A stretch of DNA of 60,581 bases from CAZGNZ01 sp964527215 (GCA_964527215.1 CAZGNZ010000024.1:1-60581); one strand, 5' to 3'; numbered from the stretch's first letter, positions 26,739-36,094 are shown. Notes: generated from the letters alone by a model not told the origin. Made by a program: numbers and translations.

Positions 26739-27620
26739 ATGTTCAGAATCGGCATTGATATCGGTGGAACAAAAGTTAAGGTGGGAGCAATTGACGGCCA
26801 CGGAGCTATTCTTTCATCTTGCAGCAAACTCTTTATCCAGAACTATTCTGATCCATTTCTGCTGCTGGATGCCATTGAAGAACAAATAAACCAACTGACG
26901 GACAAATTATCAGACAACCAACTGGGAGGAATCGGAATCGGGTGTCCAGGACCGCTTGACCGGGACCGTGTGAGTGTTCTTGAAACACCAAATCTGAAAT
27001 TGTTATCTCATTTCCCTTTGGTTTCAGAATTCAGAAAACGATTCAGCGTCCCCATCAGGATGAACAATGACGCCAATGTCTTTGTTTTTGGAGAAGCTGT
27101 TCACGGTGCCGGACGTAATCACAGTATTGTATACGGCATGACAATCGGCACCGGTTTCGGTCACGGTTTGATCATTGATGAAAAGATTTTTGACGGTGCG
27201 ACAGGCACTGCAACTGAGTTTGCGTTGACACCCTACCGCGACAGTGTGATTGAGGATTATGTTTCCGGACGGGCTCTGGAAAAATTCTATCAACTGCGAA
27301 CCGGTCAGGTGCAATCCGGTGAAATTATTTTTCAGCTTGCAGAACAACAGGACGAAATGGCCCTTGCAGCCTGGCGGGAGCTTGGAATCCATCTTGGAAA
27401 TGCCATGATTCCCATCATTTTTCTCATTGATCCCCACGTTATTGTATTGGGCGGATCAGTGTCAGCTGGATTTCATCACTTCAGGGAATCCATGCAGCAG
27501 GTTTTAGACAGCCACTTGTGGGATGTTCAAAAACAAACACTGAAAATCTGCAAAAGTGAACTGGGAAGCAATGCGCCCCTGATCGGAGCAGCGAACCTCG
27601 TACCTGTACAGCCTGATTAA
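26739..27620 (+). CDS. ROK-family sugar kinase, zinc-motif-less variant
   Basis: A 293-residue ASKHA-fold kinase. The phosphate-1 motif is G-I-D-I-G-G-T-K-V-K-V-G (4-15). The catalytic aspartate is in M-N-N-D-A-N-V-F near 109. Phosphate-2 is G-M-T-I-G-T-G-F-G-H-G near 132, and the adenosine region is V-L-G-G-S-V-S near 240. Normal ROK proteins have E-x-G-H plus C-x-C-G-x-x-G-C for zinc. Here the corresponding stretch is T-A-T-E-F-A-L-T-P-Y-R-D-S-V-I-E-D-Y-V-S-G-R, so the histidine and all cysteines are gone while the S-G-R/A-L helix remains. It probably phosphorylates glucose or a similar sugar, with altered specificity. Confidence 0.88.
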   Translation: MFRIGIDIGGTKVKVGAIDGHGAILSSCSKLFIQNYSDPFLLLDAIEEQINQLTDKLSDNQLGGIGIGCPGPLDRDRVSVLETPNLKLLSHFPLVSEFRKRFSVPIRMNNDANVFVFGEAVHGAGRNHSIVYGMTIGTGFGHGLIIDEKIFDGATGTATEFALTPYRDSVIEDYVSGRALEKFYQLRTGQVQSGEIIFQLAEQQDEMALAAWRELGIHLGNAMIPIIFLIDPHVIVLGGSVSAGFHHFRESMQQVLDSHLWDVQKQTLKICKSELGSNAPLIGAANLVPVQPD

Positions 27621-28033
27621 TTCATATTATTTTTGGATGAGGGGATGCAGTTGTGCTGATGCGGAAAAAACAAAAAATATACTCTGTTTCAAGGTGGTTT
27701 CAGTTTAGCTTTTTCCGTTGAAGACCCTGCAGGGGTCTCATTTTGCAAAGCATTCAAAGAAAAATGGGGCAAGGTATACTGGACACTGCATTGACATCGT
27801 TTTTCGTGTATACCGGAAATCAGTCTCCTAATGAAGCACAGCAGAACAGACCAGATCCATCAACGTCCGGAAAAAGCTTCGCTTTTTGCGGTTGAATATT
27901 CTCATGAATTAATCAGGTTGGCAAACTTGCATAACACCGCTTGAGCGTACGGTTAATTTTCAATGGACATGCGGGCCATTTATTTCCTGCACAATATATT
28001 TGAGAAAAATATCATATCAGAAAGGATGACACC
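27621..28033. other. Intergenic region with two small hairpins
   Basis: About 410 bases without a convincing gene. A hairpin AGACCC-TGCAG-GGGTCT followed by CATTTT lies near 27722-27742. A second, AAAAAGC-TTC-GCTTTTT, lies near 27874-27890. Either could be a weak terminator for the kinase gene. The SppA-like gene has AAAGGATG shortly before its ATG. Confidence 0.4.
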
Positions 28034-30451
28034 ATGAGGAAGAGTTTTTGCATCATGCTGCTGTTTCTTGTTGCACAGGTTGGATTTGCTCAATTCGATG
28101 TATTGGGAAACTCTGCCGCAACTTCGGATAATCTGGACGCACTGACCATCAATCCTGCAGGACTGGGGATTGATCGGGGTGAACAAACCGGATTTATGAT
28201 TACAGATCCTGAAAACGGAGACGAGATTTACCACTATTTTGGTCGTTTTGACGGTTTTGGTTTTCGGATGTACGGAAATGACGAAATCGAATATTCACTT
28301 GGACTTGGGGGTCAGGTTACTCAATCTCTGAGTTTGGGGTACCAGTGGGAAAGCATCAAACAACACAAGCTTGGACTGCTTTACAGACCGGCAAATTACC
28401 TGTCGCTGGGAGCGGCTGCAACATATGATGTTCGGTCCGAACTGACAGATTCCCGACTGGGCTTAGCATTGAGACCTTTTGGTCACCGCTGGACTGTCGG
28501 CGCTGACATTAAAACACCAAGATTGGAAAATCTGGATGATTTTGAGGCGATTCAGGACAGCTCTTCAATCTGGGGTTTTGTCGAATTTCAACCCCTGGAT
28601 GGTGTGTACATCAGCGGGACAGCAGATGAGGATGGTGATTACGTCGCCTTGAATCTGGGGCTCAATTTTGGCATCGGCGGCGGATTTGCCGGAAACAAAT
28701 CAACAGATGAAGCGGACACGCAGGAATATGGTTTCTATACATATTCACAGATCCAGGAAACCGTCTTTAAAATGCCGAAGCCCAAAGACAAAACCTATGT
28801 GCGTATGGAAATCCGCAACAATATGATAGAAGAACCGCCATTCACTTCACCGTTTAACTTCAATCTTAATCCGTTTGCAGACAATAAAAAAGGAACTCAG
28901 CTGCGGTGGTGGATCGATCAGATTGATGATCTCACTCTCGATCCGGATATTGATGGGCTGATCATTGATATGGGTTACATCAGCGGAGGATTTGGAAAAA
29001 TCCATGAAATGTATGATGCCCTCTCCCGCTTCAAGGAAGCTGGCAAGGAGATCATTGTCTATGCAAATTGGCTGACGAACATGAGCTTTTATCTGATATC
29101 CATGGCAGATGAAATTTATCTCCCCGAATTGGGAGAGGTTGATCTGCGCGGCCTTATGATTGAACTGACCTACTTTAAGGGACTGATGGATACCTTGGAC
29201 ATCGTGGCTGAAGTTGAACAGATCAGTCCGTATAAATCCGCCATGGATGCATTCCTGAGAAAGGATATGTCGCCTGAAGTACGCGAAAACTGGGGTGGTG
29301 TGTTCGAGGATATTTATAACCAGTTTGTGGAAGGCATTGCCGTGGGCCGCGGTTGGACTCTGGAAGAAACCAGGGCTGTCATCGACGACGGACCGTATAG
29401 CTCAGGAGATGCGGTTTCTGCCGGAATTATCAGCGGACTGATGTATCCCGATGAGTTTGACGAGTACATCACTGATGTGGAGGATGTGAATGTTCATGTA
29501 AAATCCTGGGATGAACTGTTCAGGTTTGAGGATTACACGCATGAGTGGACAGATGACGATCAGCCGAAAATTGCCATGATATATGCAGTTGGCGGTATTC
29601 AGTCCGGTCGAAGCAAACCGGGTCCCATGGGTTCATCTGTTATGGGCGACAAAACCATTGCTGAAGCCATAAAAAAAGCACGCCAGGACAAGGATATTGA
29701 CGCCATTGTTCTCAGAATCGACAGCGGCGGCGGGTCTGCACTGGCATCCGACATGATGTGGCGTGAAATCTATAACACCACAGACCTGGACTCCAGTAAT
29801 GTAAAACCTTTCATTGCATCCATGTCCGATGTGGCTGCATCCGGCGGATATTATATTGCCTGCCAGGCCGACACCATTGTCGCCTATCCCAATACCATCA
29901 CCGGCAGTATCGGTGTAATCTCCGGACGATTTAATTTCTCCGGCCTCAAGGAAAAAATCGGTCTGACCTCGGATAAAATCAAATTTGGAAAACATTCTGA
30001 CTTCTATTCAGGCAACAAACTCTGGTCGGAAGAAGAGCGCGCAATTGTGAGAAAAGGAATTATCGATACTTACGGAACGTTCCTGAACCGCGTCGCCCAG
30101 GGTCGTGAAGACCTGGATTCGCTGGGAGTGGATGCTGTGGGTCTGGGCCGAATCTGGACCGGAAATCAAGCGCTTGAGCACAAGCTCATCGATGAAGTGG
30201 GCGGGTATTACGATGCGGTTGAAATTGCAAAAGCAGCCGCCGGGATTCCTGAAGATCAGGAAGTTCAGCTGGTAGAATATCCCCAGTTCAAACGGCATTT
30301 CAGCCTGTTTCCCCAGCCCTCTCTGAAAAGTGAACTGGAAGGCATTCTCCCAGCCGATATTGTTGAAGAATTTGAGATCCTGGATATTATTCCGGTTCTT
30401 GAGGATGACAAAATGCAGTTGATTATGCCATATAAAATAACAGTGAAGTAA
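28034..30451 (+). CDS. sppA: SppA-type signal peptide peptidase with N-terminal barrel-like extension
   Basis: An 805-residue protein. A signal peptide (1-19) is followed by a region of about 230 residues that reads like an outer-membrane-type beta domain, with N-P-A-G-L-G-I near 36 and alternating strands such as L-S-L-G-Y-Q-W-E. Then come two SppA/ClpP-like halves. The catalytic lysine is expected in the first half, in S-P-Y-K-S-A-M-D-A-F near residue 400. The catalytic serine lies in D-V-A-A-S-G-G-Y-Y-I-A near residue 600. Both hallmark residues are present, so a functional Ser/Lys protease that degrades cleaved signal peptides or other membrane peptides is likely. Usual SppA starts with a membrane anchor; the long N-terminal extension is the unusual part. 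A strong terminator follows. Confidence 0.88.
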   Translation: MRKSFCIMLLFLVAQVGFAQFDVLGNSAATSDNLDALTINPAGLGIDRGEQTGFMITDPENGDEIYHYFGRFDGFGFRMYGNDEIEYSLGLGGQVTQSLSLGYQWESIKQHKLGLLYRPANYLSLGAAATYDVRSELTDSRLGLALRPFGHRWTVGADIKTPRLENLDDFEAIQDSSSIWGFVEFQPLDGVYISGTADEDGDYVALNLGLNFGIGGGFAGNKSTDEADTQEYGFYTYSQIQETVFKMPKPKDKTYVRMEIRNNMIEEPPFTSPFNFNLNPFADNKKGTQLRWWIDQIDDLTLDPDIDGLIIDMGYISGGFGKIHEMYDALSRFKEAGKEIIVYANWLTNMSFYLISMADEIYLPELGEVDLRGLMIELTYFKGLMDTLDIVAEVEQISPYKSAMDAFLRKDMSPEVRENWGGVFEDIYNQFVEGIAVGRGWTLEETRAVIDDGPYSSGDAVSAGIISGLMYPDEFDEYITDVEDVNVHVKSWDELFRFEDYTHEWTDDDQPKIAMIYAVGGIQSGRSKPGPMGSSVMGDKTIAEAIKKARQDKDIDAIVLRIDSGGGSALASDMMWREIYNTTDLDSSNVKPFIASMSDVAASGGYYIACQADTIVAYPNTITGSIGVISGRFNFSGLKEKIGLTSDKIKFGKHSDFYSGNKLWSEEERAIVRKGIIDTYGTFLNRVAQGREDLDSLGVDAVGLGRIWTGNQALEHKLIDEVGGYYDAVEIAKAAAGIPEDQEVQLVEYPQFKRHFSLFPQPSLKSELEGILPADIVEEFEILDIIPVLEDDKMQLIMPYKITVK

Positions 30452-30489
30452 CTGCCTTCGCCATCCGGCAACCTGAACCTTATTCTGAT

Positions 30490-30516
30490 CCCCGCCTCAC
30501 TGGCGGGGATTTTTTT
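30490..30516 (+). terminator. Rho-independent terminator after sppA
   Basis: Stem CCCCGCC/GGCGGGG with loop TCACT, followed by ATTTTTTT. It begins 39 bases after the sppA stop codon. Confidence 0.93.
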
Positions 30517-30645
30517 ATGTCATTAATTCCGGACCTTCAGACTGTCTGACACTTCCGTTTGCCAACGGGTCGCACAACCGGTCTTACTGGCATCTGATTT
30601 CAAATGGCATGACCCGTGCTCCCGGCACCGAAAACGGAGGATCCC

Positions 30646-32736
30646 ATGAATCAGACGCAACAGACCATGAACCCTGAACAGGGAGTCAACGCCATTGAAA
30701 AATATGGAATTGATCTGACAAAGCTGGCCAACGAAGGCCGGATTGATCCGGTGATTGGCCGAGACGAAGAAATTCGAAGAATTGTTCAGATACTATCCCG
30801 CAGAACCAAGAATAATCCAGTTCTGATCGGAGAACCGGGGACAGGTAAAACCACTGTGGTGGAAGGGCTCGCAAAACGAATTCTGGAAGGTGACGTGCCT
30901 GAAAACCTGAAGGGCCGGAAGCTGGTCACTCTGGATCTGAGTGCCATGGTGGCCGGCGCAATGTATCGCGGTCAATTTGAAGAACGGCTGAAAAATTTTA
31001 TCAGCCAGGTTGTGGACAGCAATGGAGAAATCATTGTATTTATCGATGAACTTCATACCATTGTCGGCGCAGGTGCAGCGGAAGGTCAGATGGATGTTTC
31101 CAACATGATCAAACCGGAACTGGCCCGGGGCAGAATGAAAGTAATCGGTGCCACAACGCTGAAGGAATATCAAAAATATATTGAAAAAGATGCTGCGCTT
31201 GAACGCCGCTTTCAGCAGGTGTACATTGCAGAACCCAATGTTGAAGACACGGTGACAATACTCCGGGGAATAAAGGATAAATACGAACTGCATCACGGTC
31301 TGCGAATCAAGGATGCTGCACTGATTTCTGCCGCTGCGCTATCAGACCGGTACATATCTGACCGCTTCCTGCCGGACAAAGCCGTCGATCTTGTGGATGA
31401 AGCGGCAGCAAAAATTCGGATGGAAATCAACAGCGCGCCCGTCGTGATTGATGATGCAAACCGCAAACTGCTTCACCTGGAAGTCGAACGGGAAGCATTG
31501 AAGCGTGAAAAAGATGCCCGCTCCAGAGACCGGCTGAAAAACCTGCAGGTTGAAATCCGGACGCTTAAAAACGAGATTGACACACTTACCCATACCTGGC
31601 AGACCGAACAGAAAAAAGTGGAAGCAGTGAATCAGGTGAAGGAGCGGATAGACCGGCTGATAACAAAAGCAGACAGAGCTCAGCGCGAAGGCGATTACCA
31701 GACCACCGCAAAAATCCGCTATAATGATCTTCCGGATGCAGAGGTAAAACTTGAAAATCTGCAGAATGACCTGGCCGGTAACAAGTTCATCAAACTTGAG
31801 GTGGACACTGAAGACATTGCTGAAATTGTGAGTAAGTGGACCGGTATCCCGGTTCAGAAAATGCTGAGCGGTGAAACCGAAAAACTCCTTGGGCTGGAAG
31901 ACCATCTTCAGAAAAAGATCAAAGGCCAGGATCATGCAGTTGAACGGGTAGCAGATGTGATTCGAATGTCAAAAATGGGTGTCACAGACCAGGAACGGCC
32001 GCTGGGTTCATTCCTTTTTATGGGCAGCAGCGGAGTCGGGAAAACTGAACTGGCAAAATCACTGGCTGAAGTGCTGTTTGATGATGCAAAAGCACTCGTT
32101 CGGCTGGATATGAGTGAGTTCATTGAATCCCACTCTGTCTCCAAACTGATCGGCAGTCCTCCCGGATATGTGGGATACGATGAAGGGGGGCAGCTGACAG
32201 AGAAAATTCGTCGTCGGCCGTATTCGGTCATGCTGTTTGACGAAATCGAGAAAGCGCATCCCAATGTACTGAATATCCTGCTGCAGCTTCTGGATGACGG
32301 ACGTCTGACAGATACTAAGGGACGGACAGTGAATTTCAAAAACACGATCATTGTCATGACTTCAAATTTGTCAAATCAGGAATTGTATCTCCAGATGCGT
32401 CCAGAGTTTATCAACCGGATAGACGAAATCATCACATTCAATGATTTGGACCAAAATGCCATTCGAAAAATCGTCGGCCTGCGTCTATACGAGGTTAAAC
32501 AAACCCTGATTGACAATGGTATTTCGCTGGAGATTGGTGAAAATTTGTATGAATACCTGGTTCAGCACGGTTATGATCCGGCTTTTGGTGCCCGTCCGAT
32601 CCAGCGGATAATTAAGAGAGAAATTCTGTCCGGTCTTTCAAAATACCTGCTGAAGCATCCGGAAACTGAGTTGGTTTTCGCAGATCACAAAAACGGGAAG
32701 GTCACCTTCAACGAAAACATCCAGGCGGCAGCATAG
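30646..32736 (+). CDS. ClpB-like AAA+ disaggregase lacking the N-terminal domain
   Basis: A 696-residue protein. The ATG at 30646 follows GGAGG and is preferred to the upstream start at 30616. It begins directly at the linker before the first AAA+ ring (Y-G-I-D-L-T-K-L-A-N-E-G-R-I-D-P-V-I-G-R), so the usual ~145-residue Clp N-domain is absent. Walker A1 is G-E-P-G-T-G-K-T-T, Walker B1 is V-F-I-D-E-L-H, a charged coiled-coil middle domain spans about 275-385, Walker A2 is G-S-S-G-V-G-K-T-E, and Walker B2 is M-L-F-D-E-I-E-K-A. Pore loops M-Y-R-G and G-Y-V-G-Y are present. Between M-T-S-N-L-S and R-P-E-F-I-N-R-I-D-E about 20 residues normal for ClpB are missing. It likely remodels aggregates, perhaps with altered client choice. 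Confidence 0.9.
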   Translation: MNQTQQTMNPEQGVNAIEKYGIDLTKLANEGRIDPVIGRDEEIRRIVQILSRRTKNNPVLIGEPGTGKTTVVEGLAKRILEGDVPENLKGRKLVTLDLSAMVAGAMYRGQFEERLKNFISQVVDSNGEIIVFIDELHTIVGAGAAEGQMDVSNMIKPELARGRMKVIGATTLKEYQKYIEKDAALERRFQQVYIAEPNVEDTVTILRGIKDKYELHHGLRIKDAALISAAALSDRYISDRFLPDKAVDLVDEAAAKIRMEINSAPVVIDDANRKLLHLEVEREALKREKDARSRDRLKNLQVEIRTLKNEIDTLTHTWQTEQKKVEAVNQVKERIDRLITKADRAQREGDYQTTAKIRYNDLPDAEVKLENLQNDLAGNKFIKLEVDTEDIAEIVSKWTGIPVQKMLSGETEKLLGLEDHLQKKIKGQDHAVERVADVIRMSKMGVTDQERPLGSFLFMGSSGVGKTELAKSLAEVLFDDAKALVRLDMSEFIESHSVSKLIGSPPGYVGYDEGGQLTEKIRRRPYSVMLFDEIEKAHPNVLNILLQLLDDGRLTDTKGRTVNFKNTIIVMTSNLSNQELYLQMRPEFINRIDEIITFNDLDQNAIRKIVGLRLYEVKQTLIDNGISLEIGENLYEYLVQHGYDPAFGARPIQRIIKREILSGLSKYLLKHPETELVFADHKNGKVTFNENIQAAA

Positions 32737-32885
32737 CGGTCCGCACTGCCTGAAAAAACTGACGGCTGTACCTGCATTCCTGAACCGACTCGAACCGGCA
32801 GGTTTTCATTTGATTCCGCCGCAGCGCAAACAAAGTACGCGAAACGCTGCAGAACCACATTAAGTATTGCAGGACACGCAGCTAA

Positions 32886-33060
32886 CCCGAATATTTCATG
32901 AGAAATCTATTCCGATGACGGATCTGCTCAATTCTACAGCGTTATACTCGAAAAATGTTCTCAATGTACTGTCCAGTACGATTTCACTCATTTTTCTTCA
33001 TATGCCTTGTAGAATCAATCATTTTCATCATCTCATCACGAAGTCTCATGAAATATCCGG
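32886..33060. repeat. MITE-like repeat with terminal inverted repeats (short copy)
   Basis: A 175-bp copy of the dispersed element, bounded by CCCGAATATTTCATGAG and CTCATGAAATATCCGG. Internal shared words include GTTCTCAATGTACTGTCCAG and CATCTCATCACGAAGT. Its right end is almost identical to the copy at the window start (1-51). It ends 9 bases before the fpg stop codon. The preceding stretch from 32737 to 32885 has no gene. Confidence 0.8.
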
Positions 33061-33068
33061 ACTAAATC

Positions 33069-33890
33069 TCACACTGGTTCACCCTGACATGATGGGCACA
33101 GGTATGTTCCCCGATTGCTGACCCTGGTCTTTATGATACCGGTTCCGCAGCGGGGGCAGGATTTTCCGCTTCGATTGAATACCTGCAGTCTGTTTCGGTA
33201 GCTGCCGGACACCCCCGGCTCGGATTCATAATTCAGGAATGTGGTTCCGCCGCTGTCAATTGCCTGACGAAGAATGCGTCTGATTCCGTCATGCAGCCTC
33301 TCTGCTTTCTGAAGGGTTACATCTTTCCCGGCTGTTTTGGGATGGATACGTGCATGCCACAGTGATTCATCCGTGTAGATATTTCCCAGCCCGGCAATGA
33401 ATCCCTGATCCAAAAGCAGTGCTTTCATCTGTCTGCCGCTGCAAGAAAGTCTTGCGGACAGCCACTGAGCGGTGAACTGTTCCCCAAGCGGTTCCGGTCC
33501 AAGTTTTTCCTCAAGCCACTGAAGGTCCTGATGAAATGAAATGCGTCCGAATTTCCGCATATCCTGAAGAACCAATCTGATTCCGTTTTCGCACTGAAAC
33601 CACCCAGTCACATGCCTGTGGTCCAAGTCTATCGGCTGCCGTACTGCATACAGCCGGCCTGTCATACGAAGATGTACCGCAATCAAACCCCGAGTCAGCC
33701 TGATGATGATGTACTTCCCCCGTCGTTCCACCGATCGAATGAGCTGCCCGGCAATGGAACTGCTGAATTGGTTTGATTCGATATTGGAAAGTACTTTGGG
33801 CCAAACGAGATGAAAATCAGACAGGGTGTTTCCGGGCAGGACCAGCCTCAGCTTCTGCACAACGGTTTCGACTTCCGGTAATTCCGGCAT
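33069..33890 (-). CDS. mutM: Formamidopyrimidine-DNA glycosylase
   Basis: A 273-residue base-excision repair enzyme that removes 8-oxoguanine and cleaves the abasic site. The N-terminal M-P-E-L-P-E-V-E-T contains the catalytic proline after Met removal and the glutamate at position 3 (mature P1, E2). The conserved lysine is in G-K-Y, and the helix-two-turn-helix includes G-L-G-N-I-Y-T-D-E near 165. The C-terminal zinc finger is C-P-R-C-G-T-G-I ... Y-L-C-P-S-C-Q. The length is normal. It lies 22 bases downstream of the K+ channel gene on the same strand and is probably the last gene of that run. Confidence 0.97.
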   Translation of the reverse strand: MPELPEVETVVQKLRLVLPGNTLSDFHLVWPKVLSNIESNQFSSSIAGQLIRSVERRGKYIIIRLTRGLIAVHLRMTGRLYAVRQPIDLDHRHVTGWFQCENGIRLVLQDMRKFGRISFHQDLQWLEEKLGPEPLGEQFTAQWLSARLSCSGRQMKALLLDQGFIAGLGNIYTDESLWHARIHPKTAGKDVTLQKAERLHDGIRRILRQAIDSGGTTFLNYESEPGVSGSYRNRLQVFNRSGKSCPRCGTGIIKTRVSNRGTYLCPSCQGEPV

Positions 33891-33912
33891 AAGACTTCAG
33901 CCTGCTTATGGG

Positions 33913-34926
33913 TTACAGTCTGGACCAGTCTATACCGCGTGGACGGTCTTCGGCGATTAAAAATAATGCAGAACCGGCTTCGACCTGCATCTGATTTGTC
34001 GGATTCAAAATCAAACTGGATCCTTTAACGCCGATGATGGTGGCCTGAAACTGATTTTTGAACCATTTGAACAGGTCGATGAATTTCCGTGACCCGATTT
34101 CATTCGGCATATCAATTCGGTAGATTTCACTGCCGGTATTGTTGGAAAGCAGCTCACTGACTACCTCCAGTGTTCCCGCATCCTGCATTTCCTGTACAAT
34201 GAGTGGAACGTAGATGGGATTCACGATGGATATTTCGCTGCTGATGCGTTTGATATGCTTTATATTTTCCGGGTTGGCAATGAAGGTCACAATATGGTTA
34301 TTTTTATTGACATTCCGCACAGCCAGCGTAGCCAGGATGTTTTCCTGATCATTGCTGCCGTGGATGATGACACTGCGTGCATCGCTTATACAGGCGCGTT
34401 CCAGAACATCATCAGAGGTAATGGCACCTTTGACAAATCGAATTTTCTGAGGATAAGGATTTTCATCAATGGCATCCGTACAGAGCACTACCGGTCTGCC
34501 AGCCTGAGCATCATCCGCAAATATCTCTTCCATCAATGAATAAAAGCTGTTTGGGTCATACCCCAGTATGGCAATGTGATCGCTGACCTTCAAGGTTTTG
34601 AGTCCTTTCAAAAAGTGTTTCCGACGCTCAATAATGGCGGATGAGACATACGTAATCAGCCCCGCAGCCAGGCCGATTCCGCTCAGCATAACCACAACGG
34701 CGAACATTTTCCCGCCAAGGGTGGATGGAGAGATATCGCCGTAACCGACAGTCGTAATGGTCACCATGAACCACCAGAAGTTATCCCAGATGTTGGCATA
34801 GGGCGAATCCGGTCCTTCCAGAACCGGCATTAACATCAGGGTGAAAGCCAGCAGCCCTCCAATATACAGGAAGACAACCACGCCTTCCTTCTGAATCAGT
34901 TCGGCAAGTTTTCTCAGTAGAATCAT
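33913..34926 (-). CDS. Potassium channel with RCK/TrkA-N domain
   Basis: A 337-residue two-helix K+ channel. Transmembrane helices are near residues 15-35 and 75-97, flanking the pore helix and the selectivity filter T-T-V-G-Y-G-D (about 57-63). The cytoplasmic RCK domain follows from about 113, though the first Rossmann loop is A-I-L-G-Y-D-P-N rather than a classic G-x-G-x-x-G. A C-terminal TrkA-C-like part ends the protein. It resembles MthK/GsuK-type ligand-gated channels or Kch-like proteins. Its start overlaps the speH stop by four bases (ATGA), indicating translational coupling with polyamine synthesis. Confidence 0.92.
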   Translation of the reverse strand: MILLRKLAELIQKEGVVVFLYIGGLLAFTLMLMPVLEGPDSPYANIWDNFWWFMVTITTVGYGDISPSTLGGKMFAVVVMLSGIGLAAGLITYVSSAIIERRKHFLKGLKTLKVSDHIAILGYDPNSFYSLMEEIFADDAQAGRPVVLCTDAIDENPYPQKIRFVKGAITSDDVLERACISDARSVIIHGSNDQENILATLAVRNVNKNNHIVTFIANPENIKHIKRISSEISIVNPIYVPLIVQEMQDAGTLEVVSELLSNNTGSEIYRIDMPNEIGSRKFIDLFKWFKNQFQATIIGVKGSSLILNPTNQMQVEAGSALFLIAEDRPRGIDWSRL

Positions 34927-35327
34927 GATTGGGGCTTTTGGCGTTTCCCGGACAGTATCCGGACTGGTTCACTTCCCAGAGGGTGTCCCCGGTTTACTTT
35001 CATTATCTGAACCTCTTCCGGATTCAGTGCATCCTTGAGATACTGTATCAGGGGCTGGTGACGATCTGTCCGGGAGCAGGTGAAAATGTCTATAGATGCA
35101 TGCCGGCTCTCAGGGTAGGTATGGATGGCAACATGAGACTCGCTGATAATTGCCGCGACTGTGACGCCGACGGGTGCAAATTGATGCCGAATAGACCCGA
35201 CAGATTTCAGCCCGGAAATGCGAATTCCGTCCAGAAGTAGTTTCTCAAGCTGTTCAGGTTCGTCCATCACTGGCGAGCTGCACTGTGAAAATTCAATGAT
35301 GTGTTGATATCCGCCCGGCTTGAGCAT
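34923..35327 (-). CDS. speH: S-adenosylmethionine decarboxylase proenzyme (SpeH type)
   Basis: A 134-residue pyruvoyl enzyme making decarboxylated SAM for spermidine. The self-cleavage Glu-Ser pair lies in S-E-S-H-V-A-I-H-T-Y-P-E near residues 61-72, the serine becoming the pyruvoyl group. The processing histidine and the downstream catalytic cysteine (I-D-I-F-T-C) are kept. The serine two residues after the histidine in many homologues (H-x-S-I-H-T) is alanine here, which is a non-nucleophilic position. No speE is nearby. The start is followed by the channel gene at a 4-base overlap. Confidence 0.93.
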   Translation of the reverse strand: MLKPGGYQHIIEFSQCSSPVMDEPEQLEKLLLDGIRISGLKSVGSIRHQFAPVGVTVAAIISESHVAIHTYPESRHASIDIFTCSRTDRHQPLIQYLKDALNPEEVQIMKVNRGHPLGSEPVRILSGKRQKPQS

Positions 35328-35444
35328 ATTAATTCCCGGTATTATCTGTAATGTTTATCCTGTTTTCCACTACTGATAATTTAACCCGAACCGGGTATTG
35401 AATCACAAGCGGTCCAGCGACCCGGCATCAACAATTCTGTTGCC

Positions 35445-35993
35445 CTATGGCCCTTCCCGTCTGGTCTGCCGGCGAAGCGGTCGCGGCGGAAGGTTCATAA
35501 TCTCATCATGCCAGTATTCGCCGATGTAACAGACGATGCAGGACATATTGATGACTCCCAGCGGATGGCGGTCATCATCAATGACGGGAATATTGCGGAA
35601 ACCGCCGTCCAGCATTTTGTTAATGGCAAAAGCCAGGGGATCCTCGGGACCGAGCGTTTCCGGATTCCGGGTCATGTAATCACGGATCATTTCAACATTA
35701 TAATCCAGACCATGAGCCACAACCTTTGTCAGCAGATCGCGCTCCGTGAAAATGCCGGACAGTTCATTGCCGTCTTCAACCAGAACGCACCAGAGACTTT
35801 TTTCCTGCATCTCCCGAACCACCTGCATAAGAGTTGACTCTTCCGGCATTACCGAACAGACCGATATATCAAGTTCACCGATTGGATCAGTCAGTCTTAT
35901 GGCTTTTGGGAGTTTTCCACAGCGGGTTTTTTTGCAAATAGAATCATAACGTTCATCCATTATCTGCTGTTCTTCATCCAGCGGATCATACAT
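35445..35993 (-). CDS. CBS-domain pair protein
   Basis: A 182-residue protein. The ATG at 35993 has GGAGG five bases before it; an ATG 12 bases upstream is less likely. Two CBS motifs occur at about 45-105 (M-P-E-E-S-T-L-M-Q-V-V-R-E-M ... S-G-I-F-T-E-R-D-L-L) and 110-165 (M-T-R-N-P-E-T-L-G-P-E-D-P ... I-P-V-I-D-D-D-R-H-P-L-G-V-I). They form an adenine-nucleotide sensor module. An N-terminal region with C-K-K-T-R-C and an Arg/Pro-rich C-terminus are specific to this protein. It shares strand and neighbourhood with GAF and Hdr genes and may sense energy state for that system (inference). Confidence 0.88.
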   Translation of the reverse strand: MYDPLDEEQQIMDERYDSICKKTRCGKLPKAIRLTDPIGELDISVCSVMPEESTLMQVVREMQEKSLWCVLVEDGNELSGIFTERDLLTKVVAHGLDYNVEMIRDYMTRNPETLGPEDPLAFAINKMLDGGFRNIPVIDDDRHPLGVINMSCIVCYIGEYWHDEIMNLPPRPLRRQTRREGP

Positions 35994-36094
35994 AAATACC
36001 TCCATTCCTGAAATTCACCGGATACTGCTGGTTTGAATACCGGACTTTAAAATTAATTACCAAAGTCCAAATCCCGTGAATTTCTCAGCTTACG

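Noticed and set aside
35342..35444. Possible SAM or spermidine riboswitch upstream of speH
   Set aside because: Only one weak dyad (ACCCGAACCGGGT) is visible and it lies too far from the start; no known riboswitch core is recognised.
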